Positions 34,548-49,194 of a DNA stretch of 64,000 nt are shown here, piece after piece; the first letter of the stretch is position 1; every line of letters starts with the position of its first letter. Source of the stretch: Microglena sp. YARC (Eukaryota > Chlorophyta > Chlorophyceae > Chlamydomonadales > Chlamydomonadaceae); assembly GCA_022414725.1 (NCBI GenBank), contig CM039465.1:23497049-23561048 (forward strand). The letters are read 5' to 3'. The translations under genes and the position numbers were made by a program. The notes under the pieces are model-generated. The model made no database searches. It saw only the letters and a program-made list of their open reading frames with translations, and had not been told where the DNA came from.

Positions 34548-37500
34548 ATGCGGAAGAAAATTGATTCCCGCATCCGCACGATGGTCGAAAATTGTGCCAA
34601 GCTGCGCCAGCGAGGGTTGTTAGTCCTCATTGGTGACAAGGCACGGGACCAGGTACCCAACATACACTACATGCTGTCCAAAGCCTCTGTGAAGGCAAGG
34701 CCGTCAGTGCTATGGTGCTACAAGAAAGACTTGCATCTGAGCAGGTGAGCAACACAGCGCAGCATGGGGTGCATTGGAGGTAGCAGTTGGCAGCAGATGG
34801 CTGTAGGTGGCTGCATGCAAATGTCAGCCTGTGAGACCTGCCTGGTGAGCTACAAAGCATTGCACTTCGTGATGTGTTTGGCTACATGTGGCCACATTTG
34901 GCTGCAGGTGGGAGCTGGTGATGGCAGTTGGCTGCATGTATACACAGGACTGCGCGGAATGCACTGGATGTTGCGTTTGGCTGCATGTGGTTGCAGTGGG
35001 CTGTACGCATGTGACAGCCTGTGAGGCCATTCCGGCTGAACACTTGGCGGCTGGAAGCAAAGGGTTCCAGCTGCAAAGCACATCATGGGGTGCACTTGAG
35101 CAATGTGCAATAGTGCATGCACATGACAGCCTGAGAGGCCCTCCTGGTCGGCTACTTGGCAGCTGCCAGCAAGGAGTTCCACCTCTGGGTCCCAAATTAA
35201 TCAGATTTTGCGGGGGGATCACAACTGTAGCCGAGGTAGCAGTTAGGAGTGGAGCGTTGTGTGGCCTAATAACATTCAGGGATACGTGACTCCTTGTCTG
35301 TGCTGCAACATGGCTCTTGGTTGAGAGAGTGGCAAGACAATAGCATAAGTGAATACAATCATCCATCCATGATTTGTTTTCTATAATGTATGATAATGTT
35401 GTATGCTGTAGGGATCCACAATTTATTTGGACTGTAAGTAACCACACAAACACAGACACACAGACACGCACACACAGAAACACAGACACGCAGACAGGCA
35501 GACACACACACACATGTACACATGCACACACACAGTGAATGGCTTGACGCATTCTGACACCTGGGTTTGTCAAGAAGGCTGCAAGGTCTACGTGAATCAT
35601 GTGAAAGAAGTCAGTCAATTGTGGTGGATTGTCTTGAATCTGCGGTTTCAGGCTTCAATTCCCCTGACAGGGGATGGCAGGATTTTCGTCTGTAAAAGTA
35701 TTACGTTTCTCCCTAGTTGGTCCTCCCCGACTTACAGGAACAAGCAAATCCCGTGAATTCCGCACACTTCAGACTAGCTTGGTTGGTATGCTCCCACTTG
35801 CCGATGTCCATACCTCCCTCCATGCCACTTGCTGATGTCCATACCTCCCTGCATGTCCACAGTCACCGCAAGAAGCGAATGCATCAGATCAAGAAGATGG
35901 CCCAACGTGGCCTCTTGGACCCGGAAACTGAGGACCCCTTTGCTTTGTTTGTGGCATCAACTCAGATCAGGTGGGTCATCAATGCTCCTCTTGGAGAGAG
36001 GTACCAGAGCCCAGTATGGCCTTCATGGCCTCATGCTCATAGACAAGCAAGCATGGAAAACGTAATAAGAACCTCATTACAAATCGTGACCGCAGTGTTT
36101 AATTGTTACATTTACATTTTCGTTGTCATATACAGGCCATAATTGACCCAAGACAAGCCCGCTCCACAACGTCCAGGGGGGGTCTGTAAACATTTTAAAA
36201 ATCACTAGTACGATTGTGGTCACTAAGTTCAACGCTTAGGGTGAAGCACTTTGAATGCTGTTTCATTTCTTAAATCATGTGTACACACATATGTACCCTG
36301 TCTCGTTGTTGTGGCTTGGGTTTAGCAACCTTGATTGTGTCCACAGTCCCAAGCAGAGTCGTAGTTGTAGCGATGTCAATATCGTACTGGTCTCCAAGAT
36401 TATCGGGCGATATATTCTACGAAATCCAGCGATATCGTACAATATATCTGAATATATTGTATATTTTGTACGATAAATTGATACACTGTACGATATTGTA
36501 CGATATATCATATGATATCGTCGATATATCTGTACAATATATCTACGCGATATCGTACTTGACAAGCCTGCATATTTGACAGTTCCATTCCTTTTATCCG
36601 CCACGACTCTGTGCCTACATGAAGTGTACACTGAGCCTAGCCGCTTCGTGTTGCAGGTACTGCTACTACCATGAGACCCAGAACATTCTTGGAAACACAT
36701 ACGGCATGTGTGTTCTTCAGGTGCGATGCTGCTAATGGTGTGAATGGTGCGATGCTGTGAATTGTGCGATGCTGTGATGCTGTGAATGGTGCGATGCTGT
36801 GAATAGTGTTCAATCCACTCAACAGGATGGCAGCTTGAGCTGCTGCACATGACACTACAACAACAATAGGGTGTTTCAGTAGTTCCGAGGCTGGCCCAAA
36901 AATAGAGGATGCCGGGATGGGGGTGCAGACTTGCACGCTGCTGAACACATGAGAGCACGACCAGCTACTCATTCTCGCTTCATGGCCTCCAAGGATGTTC
37001 TTATATATTATATTAGTGGGAAATCCGGGACTGCTGCGTGGCTCTGGCAGGTGTATTATCGTACTGCCGTGAGGGTGGCATGATGAGGGGCTTGGCAGCA
37101 CAAGCCAGGCCAGGAATTTTATATTTTGTTTTCCATGATGGTATATTGGTATGTCATATTCTGGGAGATGCCTACCTCTCCTGCTGCTAATGCTTCACCT
37201 ATCCCCTCTGCCTCTCCTCTAATCTCCATCTGCCCTGCCCAACTTAGGCCAGGAATGATATATTTCACATTTCATAATGGTACGTTATATTCTGGAAGCT
37301 GCCAACCTATCCTGCTTCTAATGCTTCACCTGTACCCTCTGCCTCTCCTGAACCTCCGTCTGCCCTGCCTAACTTAGGCCAGGAATGATATATTTCACAT
37401 TTCATAATGGTACGTTATATTCTGGAAGCTGCCAACCCATCCTGCTCCTAATGCTTCTCATGTCCCCTCTGTCTCTCCTGTCACCTCCATCTGCCTAAGC

Positions 37501-40500
37501 CTGCTCTTCTTGAACAATCCTGAAGAAATGAGTCCATGAGTAGCCATCATACATTTAAAAAGGGGCTTAGCCATTTTTTGGGATTGTGCTCGTTGCAGGA
37601 CTCGACTGTACACGCGCTAAAATAATGAAATAACGCTTCCTATGTATTACACTACATGCAGAGAACTCGCTTTAACTAAAGATAGCTTAAGTAACAAAAG
37701 TCATGTCAGCGATGGAGAGGTAAGCAATAACTTCCTTTAAATCAATTTGGCAATGCAGGACTTTGAGGCTGTGACTCCCAACCTGTTGGCCCGTACTGTG
37801 GAGACTGTCGAAGGTGGTGGCTTGGTCATCCTCCTACTCAGCAACCTGAACTCTCTGACACAGCTCTACTCTCTGACCATGGACGTACACTCCAGGCTGA
37901 GGACAGAGTCTCACCAGGTGAGCTGTCGTCACATCGCCATGCACATCTGTCCAGGTTGTCAGGGTTAGTGGTGAAAGTCACGATTGGCAGTGGTCTGGCA
38001 TGCCCCGCCTTTCCGATGGGTTTCTACTTATGCAGGAATTTCCCCGCCTTTCTTTCTGAATCCTCCGAGGCGCTGGTTAGTTAACGTTGTCCCGCCTCCT
38101 GGGATGAAAATTCTTCCATTTGTTTTTAGGTGTAGCCAGATGGGCGTGGGACTAAGCCATATTGTTCCTTGTCTTGGGTCAACACTTTCCTGCATGTGGG
38201 AGCGGTAAGCTACAAGGAGAAAAGAAAGTTACCGAAACAATTTCAGCTTGAAAAGAAGAAGCCATACATAAAAGAACCAGAAATAATGTTGGATTTTGAA
38301 GCAGAAGCTCTGAAAGAAGTTTGCTGTTATTGAAGCAGTGTGTGTTGCTCACAAAGATGTCACACATGTCACACTTGTGTGTGTGTGTGTGGGTGTGTGT
38401 GGGGGGGGGGGGGCCTGGATGTCTGGTTGTGTATCGTTTCTCCCACCTTCAATCCATCCACACAAGCAAAACTCTCACCCCTTTACTTCAGGATGTCACT
38501 GGCCGTTTCAATGAGCGTATGGTTCTGTCCCTTGCGTCATGCAAGCATTGCCTCATGATGGATGATGAGCTCAATGTGTTGCCAACCTCCTCGCTCATCA
38601 AGAACATCGAGCCTGTGCCCATGAACCTTGATGGAACCGTCGTTGATGACCCCAGTCGGGCAGCACAGCTTGAGCTGAAGGAACTGGCAGAGTCGCTGAC
38701 TGACACTCAAGTGCGTTCTAATCATGTCTTGTTGCCAGGGTTTATTTTGGGGGCTACGCATAGCAGCTTCCATCCAGCTCTATTACCTGCCAGTGGGCCA
38801 TGCTCACGGGTTCAAGTTCATAGGAATGTCTGTCCTGTTGGCTATCAGGCACACTGGCTAGCCTCAGGTTTGGCACAAGGACAGGGGAAAGAAGCTGCCT
38901 AGAAGCTGCTACTCGTAGCCCCCCAAATATGCAGTGTATTTTGACCTCACGCAATTATGTAGACCTACATGTGCTTCCTCAAGATGGAAAGCTGCGAACC
39001 ATTTGGTTCTCCTTCCAATTCCCCAGCGCTCTCCTTATCAAGTTTTTAATATTCAAGCTCTTCTTCTCACTCTTCTTCAAACTGTTCACGTCGAACATCC
39101 AGACCCTGTCTGTACATTCTATTCCTAGTCCTTGAAGTAAAGTTCCTATTTTTTAAGCTTGGGCAAGTTTGTTTTCTATTTGGCTACCTCTGGACTGTAA
39201 AAATACATATATTCATGCATACCTTGAATCTTTCATCCCACATGCCCTAGCTTTTTTTGTCTCAGAATCATCCTCACGCGATCCATCCACCAACTCTCAC
39301 CCCTCTCTCAATCACTCCCCTGCTTCATTGTAGCCTGCTGGCAATCTGGTGGGGAAGTGCAAGACCCTGGACCAAGCGCGTGCAGTGATCACATTCTTGG
39401 ATGCTGCCAGTGAGAAGACCCTCAGAAGCACAGTGGCTCTCACTGCATCCCGAGGACGTGGCAAGGTGATTCCGACATAGAATGGAAATTTAGCATTGTA
39501 ACGCCTTGCCACGGGGCGTGAGGTTGAAGGATCCTTCCTGTTTGCTTGAATGATGCCGACGTGCATCTATTGTACTGTTTTTGCTAATGTATACCGACCC
39601 TCTATCCAGGACAGACCTTAGTACGACAGGTGTACTGACGGTGGAGGAGGGGGAGGGAAACCACTTGGCCCTGAGTTCTTTGGGTCTGACTGATCGGTAT
39701 CAAAAAGCTTGCTCCAGCAGTAGGTTTATTCATCAAATAATCCTATACTAGGAAAATTGGATCAGTGGAAAAGATGAATCACAGTATTTCCGCAATGAAA
39801 TTGGTAGTTGGCCCCAGTGCAAGCAAACAACCTGGCCCCCCTCAACCTGGTGCCTCGTAACAAGGCGTATCATTTCTGTATTTATTTATTTATTCCGCAA
39901 TAAACCATGCATCGTAAAAGCTGTGTCCCTCAGTATGGACACACCAATGCATGAGATTGTGTTGCCTTTTGAGTCCAGGGCTCATGCACGGAGACCCACC
40001 CTTTGAGGCAAAAATATATTTTTATATTTATGTATATATTTGTATACTAGTACGGTAGCCCGTGTGGCCGGTGGCCACCCCCCACCCCCACCCCCCCACC
40101 CCTCCCTTACACACAGTCAAGAAATCAGCCATCTCAGCCCTTGCTTGACGCTCCCCTGCCTCTCCCCCCCCCCCCCCCCCCCCCCCCCCTCCCGCACACA
40201 CACTTCTTCTCCCTACCTATTCCCCTTCTGCTTCAGTTGTGGCCTCCCACCCTGTCATACACACATACCATCCCCCCCCCCCCCCCCCATTCTGACCTCT
40301 CCCTACCCCTCACCCACCCCATCCACACGCACTCTCTTTCTCTCACCTTACCCACCACCACCCTCCCTTCCCCCAACCACCAACACGCACACACAATCTT
40401 CTTCTCCCTACCTCGCACCCTTCACTCCACCCTGTGGGATTCAATCGTGCAGAAAGAGGGAACCGCTGTGCTTCGAACCTACCAACATTGCGAGCGCTCA

Positions 40501-43500
40501 GTCGCTCAGATTCCGATCGCCCCAAGAACACCGGACCGGTGCAATTGCATGGCTACAAACCTGCAGCTTCGTCTTCTCGTACAGTGCCCCAGTCGAGACT
40601 CGATCAACTCAGAACAGCAAAAATCGCAGCAACGTACTTCATATTCTATACAACGAAAAGAGCTTGCAAAGATGGGATGATCGTGGCAAGCGCGAGAGTG
40701 TCCAGGGGGACGGAATGGCCATGGCGATCTAAACAAAGGTAATTAATCGCAACTGGATGCCAATCACTACGAATGTGATGCGATGGCATGGCAAAATTGC
40801 GCATGCGTGATGAATGGTGGCAACGCTCGCAGACGGAGAAAAAAAGCATCACGATATGAAGGTCTGGCTTGATTATGATCGTGGCATAATTCCTCAGGCT
40901 GGGCAGCATCGTCTTAGCGCCTGGATTGGTTACCAGCTTCGTGTTCCTCTTCAGGCACGGTAGCTCGTTCCTGACTCCTTGCGAGATTACCAGCATGACG
41001 TAGCTCCTCGGATCGGGCAGCGCGGGCATCACGTCGACGCTTGTTGGCTATTTCCCTGTCTTCCTTGCTCTGGCAAGCTCGCTTTGAGCGCTGGCTGGCG
41101 TTTTTGCGGGCCCTCCTGTCCATTATGACCGTTGCCATGCATCATGGTCGCATTATCCGTGAATAACTGAAAGCTATTATTCCGAGCGCCATGCCAAGCC
41201 ATATGAGGGTCGGCTGGTGACCTCCGAGGAGAGGATCTTCTGATTCTAAATGTCTTGCCGTCATAGTATCGGAGGCAATTGTGGACTTGCTATAAGCGCG
41301 CGCGCTTAGCTTAGCGAATCTGCAGTTTTGGTGTTTGAAAATTCCGCTAGGCGGGGAGTTGCTAGTTGGGTGAACGAAAAGTCGGTTGCAAGTCGGTTAC
41401 ACTTCACACGTGGGCACGCGATGATGACACCACCACGACCACCACGACCACCGCGACCACCACGACCATGATTTCTTTATATATATAGATAATAATGTAT
41501 CTGGATACATCTATAAAATAATATATAATTGTATATAGAAAGCAGTGTCCCTCAGTATGGACTCACCAATGCATGGGATCGTGTTGCCGTCACTTCTGAA
41601 AACTCAGTGTAGGCTTTGATCATCTGCCAGTAACCGGGTAAATATATTCTCTCACACACTTAAGTGGGTTCGTAAACAACCCCTTTTTACATGATAACAT
41701 TACTTTTGTCTTTGGCATGCCAGTGTTGACCCAAGACAACCCCACACCACAACTTCTGGGTGGGTGGGTGGGTGGGGGTCGTCCAACTATCCTCTCTTAA
41801 TCAACGAAACTAAACATGTAGTGGTATAGGAACCACATAATTTAGGTTGCACATATAGTTACTGATTGGTTGACACAGATTGACAGTATAATTCAAGAGC
41901 AGAATCTAGGGCATTCAAACTCACAAGTTTCATCAAGTTCAGACTCATACGTAGGGAGCGGCAATATGATCTCTTACGATGCCGGCAGTCTGACTAGGCT
42001 GAAGTGACCATTTATATACAATATCGTATGATGCAGTCTGTATGATAGCATATGATATCAAACTCGCCTTTGGTCAACATCATGTGATCTGCCGGTCCCT
42101 ACTCATACGCCTGACTCTCTCTCCAGCAAACAACTTGAAACACTGAGTCATGACTACCATCAATCTTCCTGCAGTCTGCGGCTCTCGGTCTGGCCATAGC
42201 TGGAGCTCTAGGCCTGGGCTACTCCAACATCTTTGTGACCGCCCCCTCTCCTGAGAACTTGAAGACCCTGTTCCAGTTTGTCGTCAAGGTGAGGAGAGGG
42301 TAGGTGTGGCAGTTGTCATACTGATGTAGTGTGGCATGATTGAGTGGGATGTGATGCTGTGTGCGTGTTTGTGTGTTGGATCAGATAGGCCAAACCCAGT
42401 TACTTGGCATAGCAGCCCTTAATGGCGTGGGAATTATCATGAGCTGATGTGGTATGACTGTAGCAGCCTGTACTCATGTCCACTGCTCCATGTGTGTATG
42501 TCCCAGTCCAGGGGTAGCCGAATAGGCTAAAGGGAGCTGCCCAACCTTGTACCAGGAGAGGCTAATACAAGAACAAGCATTCATGAACTGAGCCCCTACT
42601 CCATGTTTAATGATCACCGATGTTTCTCTATTTTTTTTGCTTTTTTTTGCTTTTTTTTTTTTTTTGCTCCTAGCGTGGTGTCCAGAACGGTGTGCTTTCC
42701 CAGTCCAGCTGAGCGCATAATGTGTGTTGGCAGGGACTGGATGCCATGGAGTACAAGGAGCACATTGACTACGACCTAGTGGAAGCTGGTCAGCACTTAG
42801 CTGGTTAGCAGCTTAGCTGGTCAGCACTTCTTTTCCTAAATCACCTTAACCTTTTAAACCTAAACCACCTGAACCCTGAACCACCTAAACCTAAACTACC
42901 AAAACCCTCAACCACCAATGTGTGTTGCAGGGACTGGATGCCATGGAGTACAAGGAGCACATTGACTACGACATCGTGGAGTCTACCAACCCTTCCTTTG
43001 GAAAGGCTGTTGTCCGTGTCAATGTCTTCAGGAACCATCGTCAGGTGAGAAGGGATGGTGCTGCTCCTCTTGGCTTGTTGTGGGTCAAGTATGGCCTGTC
43101 TGTGACCATGTAATGTAATGTTATGTATTTGCACTCATATTGGTGGTTGGCCCCAGAGCAAGCGAACAGGCTGAGCCCTCAACCTCACGCCTCATCATAA
43201 GGCGTGATATTTTGTATATTTGTTTGCATTGTATTCTTATGTTAATAATATAAATATAATTATGTTATATATTTTGTATATTTGTTTGTCTTCTTCTTCT
43301 TCTTCTTCTTCTTCTTCTTCTTCTTCTTCTTCTTCTTCTTCTTCTTCTTCTTCTTCTTCTTCTTCTTCTTTTTATTATTATTATTATTATTTAATTTGTT
43401 TGGATTCATACTTGTCCTCTGCTAAGCCATTGTGTCCTTGCAATCTGTTACTTCTGCAGACTGTCCAGTACATCCAGCCCCAGGACCACGCACGATTGGC

Positions 43501-46500
43501 CCAAGCTGAGCTATTGGTCATTGATGAGGCTGCTGCCATCCCGCTGCCAACTGTGAAGGCGATGTTGGGACCTTACCTCGTCTTCCTTTGCTCCACAGTG
43601 AATGGATACGAGGGAACAGGTAGGTGCTCTATAAATAAGTTGTATGCCTTATTACACGGCGTGATGTTGAGGGGGGCAGCCTGTTTGCTTGCACTGAGGC
43701 CAACCGCCAGGAGGTGCTCTACAGGAATGCCTTATGCACATCCGTGCCCTTTACCTCTTTTTATTGTTTCACTCTTTTACATTGCATAACATAACATGAC
43801 ATTGCATTGCATAACATTACATTGCATTGCATTACATTGTCATAGACATGCCAAACTTGAACCAAGGCAAGCCCGCTCCACAGCATCCAGGGGGGGTTCT
43901 CCAACCATCCTCAACCACAGGGTACAAGCAATAAAGCAATGCGGCAAAGCAGCAAGAAAGTACAAGTGCATGCTCATCTTACCCGAATTCTGAATATAAC
44001 CTGTTCTCGTCTCTCACGAACAAAACTGTGTTCCTACAGGGAAGTTGAGGGGAGGACCTCAACTTGCAGGTTACACTTCATCTGGCACACATGGAGGGTT
44101 GAGTGTTGCAGAATGATTCTACCTCAGCCGCCACTGCTTCTCACTTCATTTTCTATTCTCACGTGTGCACAATATCACACCCCTCAGCAGCGCATTCTCG
44201 TCAGCCTTCTGTCATGTCTGTGTGTATGTTACAATACAGGTGTAGCCAAATAGACTTAAGGGACTTGCTCAACCTTGTTTCAGGAGGGGCTAATCCGAAA
44301 ACAAGCACTGATGAACCGTATCTTGGTCCCTGTGCCTCTAATCATCTGCGCCTCTTGTACCATGTGCAAGCAGGGACCAGCAAATCATATGATGCTGGGC
44401 TAAGGAGAGTACGATATCATACGATGTCATACAAAGTAACATAACATAAATGGTGACATTGGCCTGACAGACTGCCGGCAACATATGATATCATAATGCC
44501 GTTCCCTATGTGCAAGCCATTGTCTTCATGCGTTTTGCACACCCTTGTCTATTATCCTGCAAAATGTCACTCCCTGAGTAGCGCATCCTGGCCAGCCCTC
44601 TGTCATGTCTATTGCTCCCTGTGCCTCTGATTATTTGTGCCTCTTGCACCATGTGCAATCCATAGAGAATCAGCGTTTCGGACACTCTTGTATATTCTCT
44701 ATTGCAGAAGCTCATCCTCTTGGCAGCACATTTCTGATCACTGTCATGACATCTGCTTGGTTTTTGGACCCAGGGCAAGTGAACGGGTCGTGGCCCCCTC
44801 AACAGCGTCCTAAAGCGTAGCGTGTCTTTATTTATTTGTGACATCATCCCGTGCAGGATATGCACACACAATGCAGGCTGATGACCACTCTCTCAAGGGA
44901 ACGTGTTCACCCCCATCCCCCACCCCCCATACCAACACCAACACCCTGCACCCCCCCACCCCAACTTGGTGTGTGACATTATCCCGTGCAGGCCGCAGTC
45001 TGTCCTTGAAGCTCATTCAGCAGCTGCGTGAACAAGGCGCCAAGCTGACAAGTGGCAGCAACGATGGAGCTGCGGCTAGTGGCAGAACTTTCCGGGAGGT
45101 CATCCTCGGCGAGCCCATCAGGTACTTGAATTTGAACTTGAACATGGTTACACAGCTCCAGCCAGCAATTTGGCTGCTCACCGATCAGATAGCCCATCAG
45201 GTACACTTGCACGAATGTTTGTTACAGTCCACACACTCGCTCCTCTCCTCGACCACTTGTGACTTCTATGATCATGCGGTTTTGATGATTCTTCTGTGAG
45301 ACCTCTCCGAGTGACCTGCATTGATTGGTGGGTTGTGCCCTGTATCTGCACTGCTTTTGCATTGCATTTGCTCATTGTGCACTCTGACCCGCCTGCTGAC
45401 TTTGACTGGACCTTGGACTAGCATCTGAGCTACCACACTACTCAGGTTACTTGGCAAACAATTGGTTGTCCAGTACTGTTCTTGTTTTAGCAGCTTAGCA
45501 GTTTAGCAGCTTCCACCCAGCTCCATTAGACAGCGACTGAGTAAAGCCCAAGATTATAGCTGCATTGGAATGCCTGTCATGCTAGCTTTCAGATACACTA
45601 GCTAGCTCCAGGTTTGGCTCAAGGGTGGGTGAAAGGAGCTGCCTAGAGGATGCTCAAAAAAGAAACAGTGTTGTCCAATATTGGTGTCTATAAAGAACTT
45701 AGGACACGTCAGTAACTCATGAATTGGACAGATCCCTACAGCATCTGATGTACCACAGCATCCCAGTAATTGCACGCTATCATCCCATGCTAGGCTTTTG
45801 TTGATCATTCTACTGTAGTGCATGTCGTTATCAGTAAGTATGCTGTCTTTTTGAAATACATGCTATAATCACATTATGAAATACAAGCTATAATGACATG
45901 ATGAAAACATGCTAGTCGCATTATGATTACATGCTATAATCACATAATAAAATGCAAGCTAAATATGAACCCATTACTCAATAAATACCATAATCACATG
46001 GTGGACCTTCAGGTATGCGCTCAACGATCCCATTGAGTCGTGGCTTCATGAGACCCTGTGCCTGGATGCGGGTCAGCATGTCCCTCCCCCACCCAAAAAG
46101 CTCCCCCACCCAGATGACTGTGAGCTCTTCTATGTTGAGAGGGACACCCTGTTCTCATACCACAAGGTGAGATTTAATCTTGTATTATAACATATAAAGG
46201 ATCCTTGCATCAAAGGGTGCATCTCTGTGCGCTAGCCCTAGACACAAGGATTTTGTTTCACTTTTGCACAAGGAAGGTAAAATACACTTTGTCAGACCCC
46301 TGGGCGCTGCAGTGCATCTTTGCGTTCACATGGCCAATGAGGCCACATGGCTTATGGTGCCATGGTGATGCTGACATGGCGATGATATGATGGCGATGCT
46401 CTCATGGTGATCATACCACAGTGATGCTGACATGGCGATGATTTGATGGCGATGCTCATATGGTGATCATACCACAGTGATGCTGACATGGCGATGATAT

Positions 46501-47279
46501 GATGGCGATGCTCTCATGGTGATCATACCACAGTGATGCTGACATGGCGATGATATGATGGCGATGCTCTCATGGTGATCATACCACAGTGATGCTGACA
46601 TGGTGATGATATGATGGCAATGCTGCCCTGGCGATGTTGGAGATGCCTCGTGGAGAAACTGCAGTTCCCCAACCAAATGCCCCACCATCTGACCCTCCTC
46701 TCCTCTCAGCACTTCTCCACCCTCGACCCAATCCTCCCCTGTCAGCACTTCCCCATTTTCCGTCCCTCCTCTTCCCTCAGCCCCCCCCCCCCACCACCAC
46801 CACACACCCCACCCCCATCCCCACCACACACACACCCTCACCCTCACCCTCACACACCCCACCTGTCCTGTACACCCCGCCCACTAACCCCACCCCACTC
46901 ACCCCCCCTTCCTCTACCCCACCCACCCTTCTTAAACCCCACTCACCCACCCCACTCACCTCACCCTCCCTTAACCCTACCCACACACCCCTCCCACCCT
47001 ACCCTTCCTCTGCCCCCTCACCCACCCCACCCTTCCTCTAACCCCCCCACCCACCAGGCTTCTGAGCGCTTCCTACAGGGAATGGTGTCCCTCTACGTGT
47101 CGTCACACTACAAGAACACCCCCAACGACCTCATCCTTATGAGCGATGCACCCGCGCACCACCTCTTCTGTCTGCTAGGCCCTGTGGATGAGAGCTCCAA
47201 TGTTCTGCCTGATATTCTCGTCGTCGTCCAGGTAGCCCTGGAGGGTGCCATCAGTAAAGGATCTGCCTCCAGCAGGTGC

Positions 47280-47310
<31 letters not shown>

Positions 47311-47647
47311 GAATTCCTGAATTGAGCGTCAGGAACGTGACTTGTTGTATAGTACCCATCGATGCATGGTAAGAGGGTCAAGGAAGAAAAACATATTTCC
47401 CTGAATGGCTGTCCAGGCCCACACAGACTGGAGGGTGCCATCAGTAAAGAATCTGCCTCCAGAAGGTGCGTGGGAAGGCTCCCCTCATCAGGGATATGTA
47501 TATATATATACATATATATAGGATGTTTAATATATGTGATGTATAGATGCATAGTATATGTGGTACATACATGTAGGATGTCTAGTATATGCGATATATG
47601 TATAACATAGGATTTGTTTATATGTGATATAATGTAGGATTTTGTAT

Positions 47648-47694
<47 letters not shown>

Positions 47695-49161
47695 AAGAAA
47701 TCATGGTCGTGGTCGTGGTGGTGTCATCGCGTAACCGACTTAACCGACTTCCCGCCCAGCCATTTCCCGCCCAGCCAATTCCCGCTTAGCCAATTCACGC
47801 TTTTAATTCCTCCTGCTTCAACTTCTGCCTGATTGGCATCCTGTGAATTCTGCCTTGTGCAACCTTCGCTTCCTGCGTATTCTACCTGTTGCGCATCCCG
47901 CCCGATTTCTCCTTTTCCCGCCTGAGTTCATCCACCTGATTTCGGTAGCGCTACAGTTCGTCTTCCTACAAGCTTTTCCCCCTGCATCTCTGCAAGACCT
48001 TTCCCTTGCGTCAAGAGACCTGTCGCTGCGCACAACGGGAGGTGACGTGGTGAGTCAGCTGACCTGTCAGAAATGTCCGAATCGCCTCCATCCCATGTCA
48101 CAAACTTGACTGCAAATACTTCCCACTGTATTGAGAAACATGTCACACCGCATTGTGCCATAGCAAGTACGCATCAAAGTTGACCGAATGAAAAATCTCG
48201 CTGAGCATTCTCGCCCTAACTTGACCGAACATCTCAAATCAGCAACTTGACTGTAACTTCTTCCCACTGCATCGAGAAACATGTCGTCGCTGTGCGTTGT
48301 GCTATAGCGAGCACGCGGCAAAGTTGAATGGATGAACCTAGCGATGTTTCCAAGTCCCAGATCGAGTTGACTTCGGGAGCAGTTGCGGTGAACAGGATTG
48401 TTCTTCGGCCGAACTGAATACATGCTCGCTAAGAAGAAGCTTTAGTTATATACAGTTGCGATTGCGCAGGTTCAGCCTTTTCAGTGGGGTCGACTATCGA
48501 TCACAGCTGAGGTGGCAGGGAAGCAGGTCCGATGCTTTTAGTGGAGTCGGATGATGCGCAAACGTTGTCGATGCTTATCGTCCCGTTTGCCTTTCAGCTA
48601 TGGCAAAGCCCACAGCTGAAGTGGAGGGGGGCAGATATGGAGTATGTGTGTGCTGGTGGGTGCGTGTAGGAGGGAGGGGAGGGATGAGAGTGGGGAGAGG
48701 GTGGGGCTGGGGATGGCTGGGGTGGGGGAAGGGATGGAGTCAGGAAATATGTCAGGAAGTGTAAGGGAGTATGTTTGTGGGCGGGGGTACATGGTTGGGT
48801 GGGGGTGGAGATAGATGGGGGGGGGGGGGGGGGGGGGGGCGGGAGTACGGTGGTGTTTGTGTGCTTGTGGGTGCACAAGGGAGACCATCGCAAGGGATAT
48901 GCGTCCGTCAATGTTTTAAGTTGCATGTACTGCAGAGAAAACCGTTTTGCAACCCAGCCCAAAACAGGTGTGGCCAACGGGAGGGAAGGGGGGAGGGGGC
49001 GGATAATGGTTTGGTGGTGGTGGTGTGTGAATGGGTGGGGGCTTCAAGTTTAAACCATCATGTAACCAGCCCCAAATAGGTGTGGCCAAAGGCCAAACGG
49101 GCACCGTACTATGATTGGGGGGGGGGGGGGGGGGGTCTTAGTGAGAGTAGATGTGGGAGAG

Positions 49162-49194
<33 letters not shown>

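Noticed and set aside
34824..35618. 264-codon minus-strand frame
   Set aside because: It lies antisense in NAT10 intron 1 over repeated tggctgcatgtgg words and a CA microsatellite; no splice or motif support.
40040..40732. 230-codon proline-rich frame
   Set aside because: It is a translation of C-rich low-complexity DNA inside the Helitron-like element.
46372..46615. CRISPR-like array
   Set aside because: The units are contiguous tandem repeats without unique spacers, inside a eukaryotic intron.
46611..47372. 253-codon frame
   Set aside because: Only its last third is coding (NAT10 exon 12); the rest is an intronic CCCACC tract read through.
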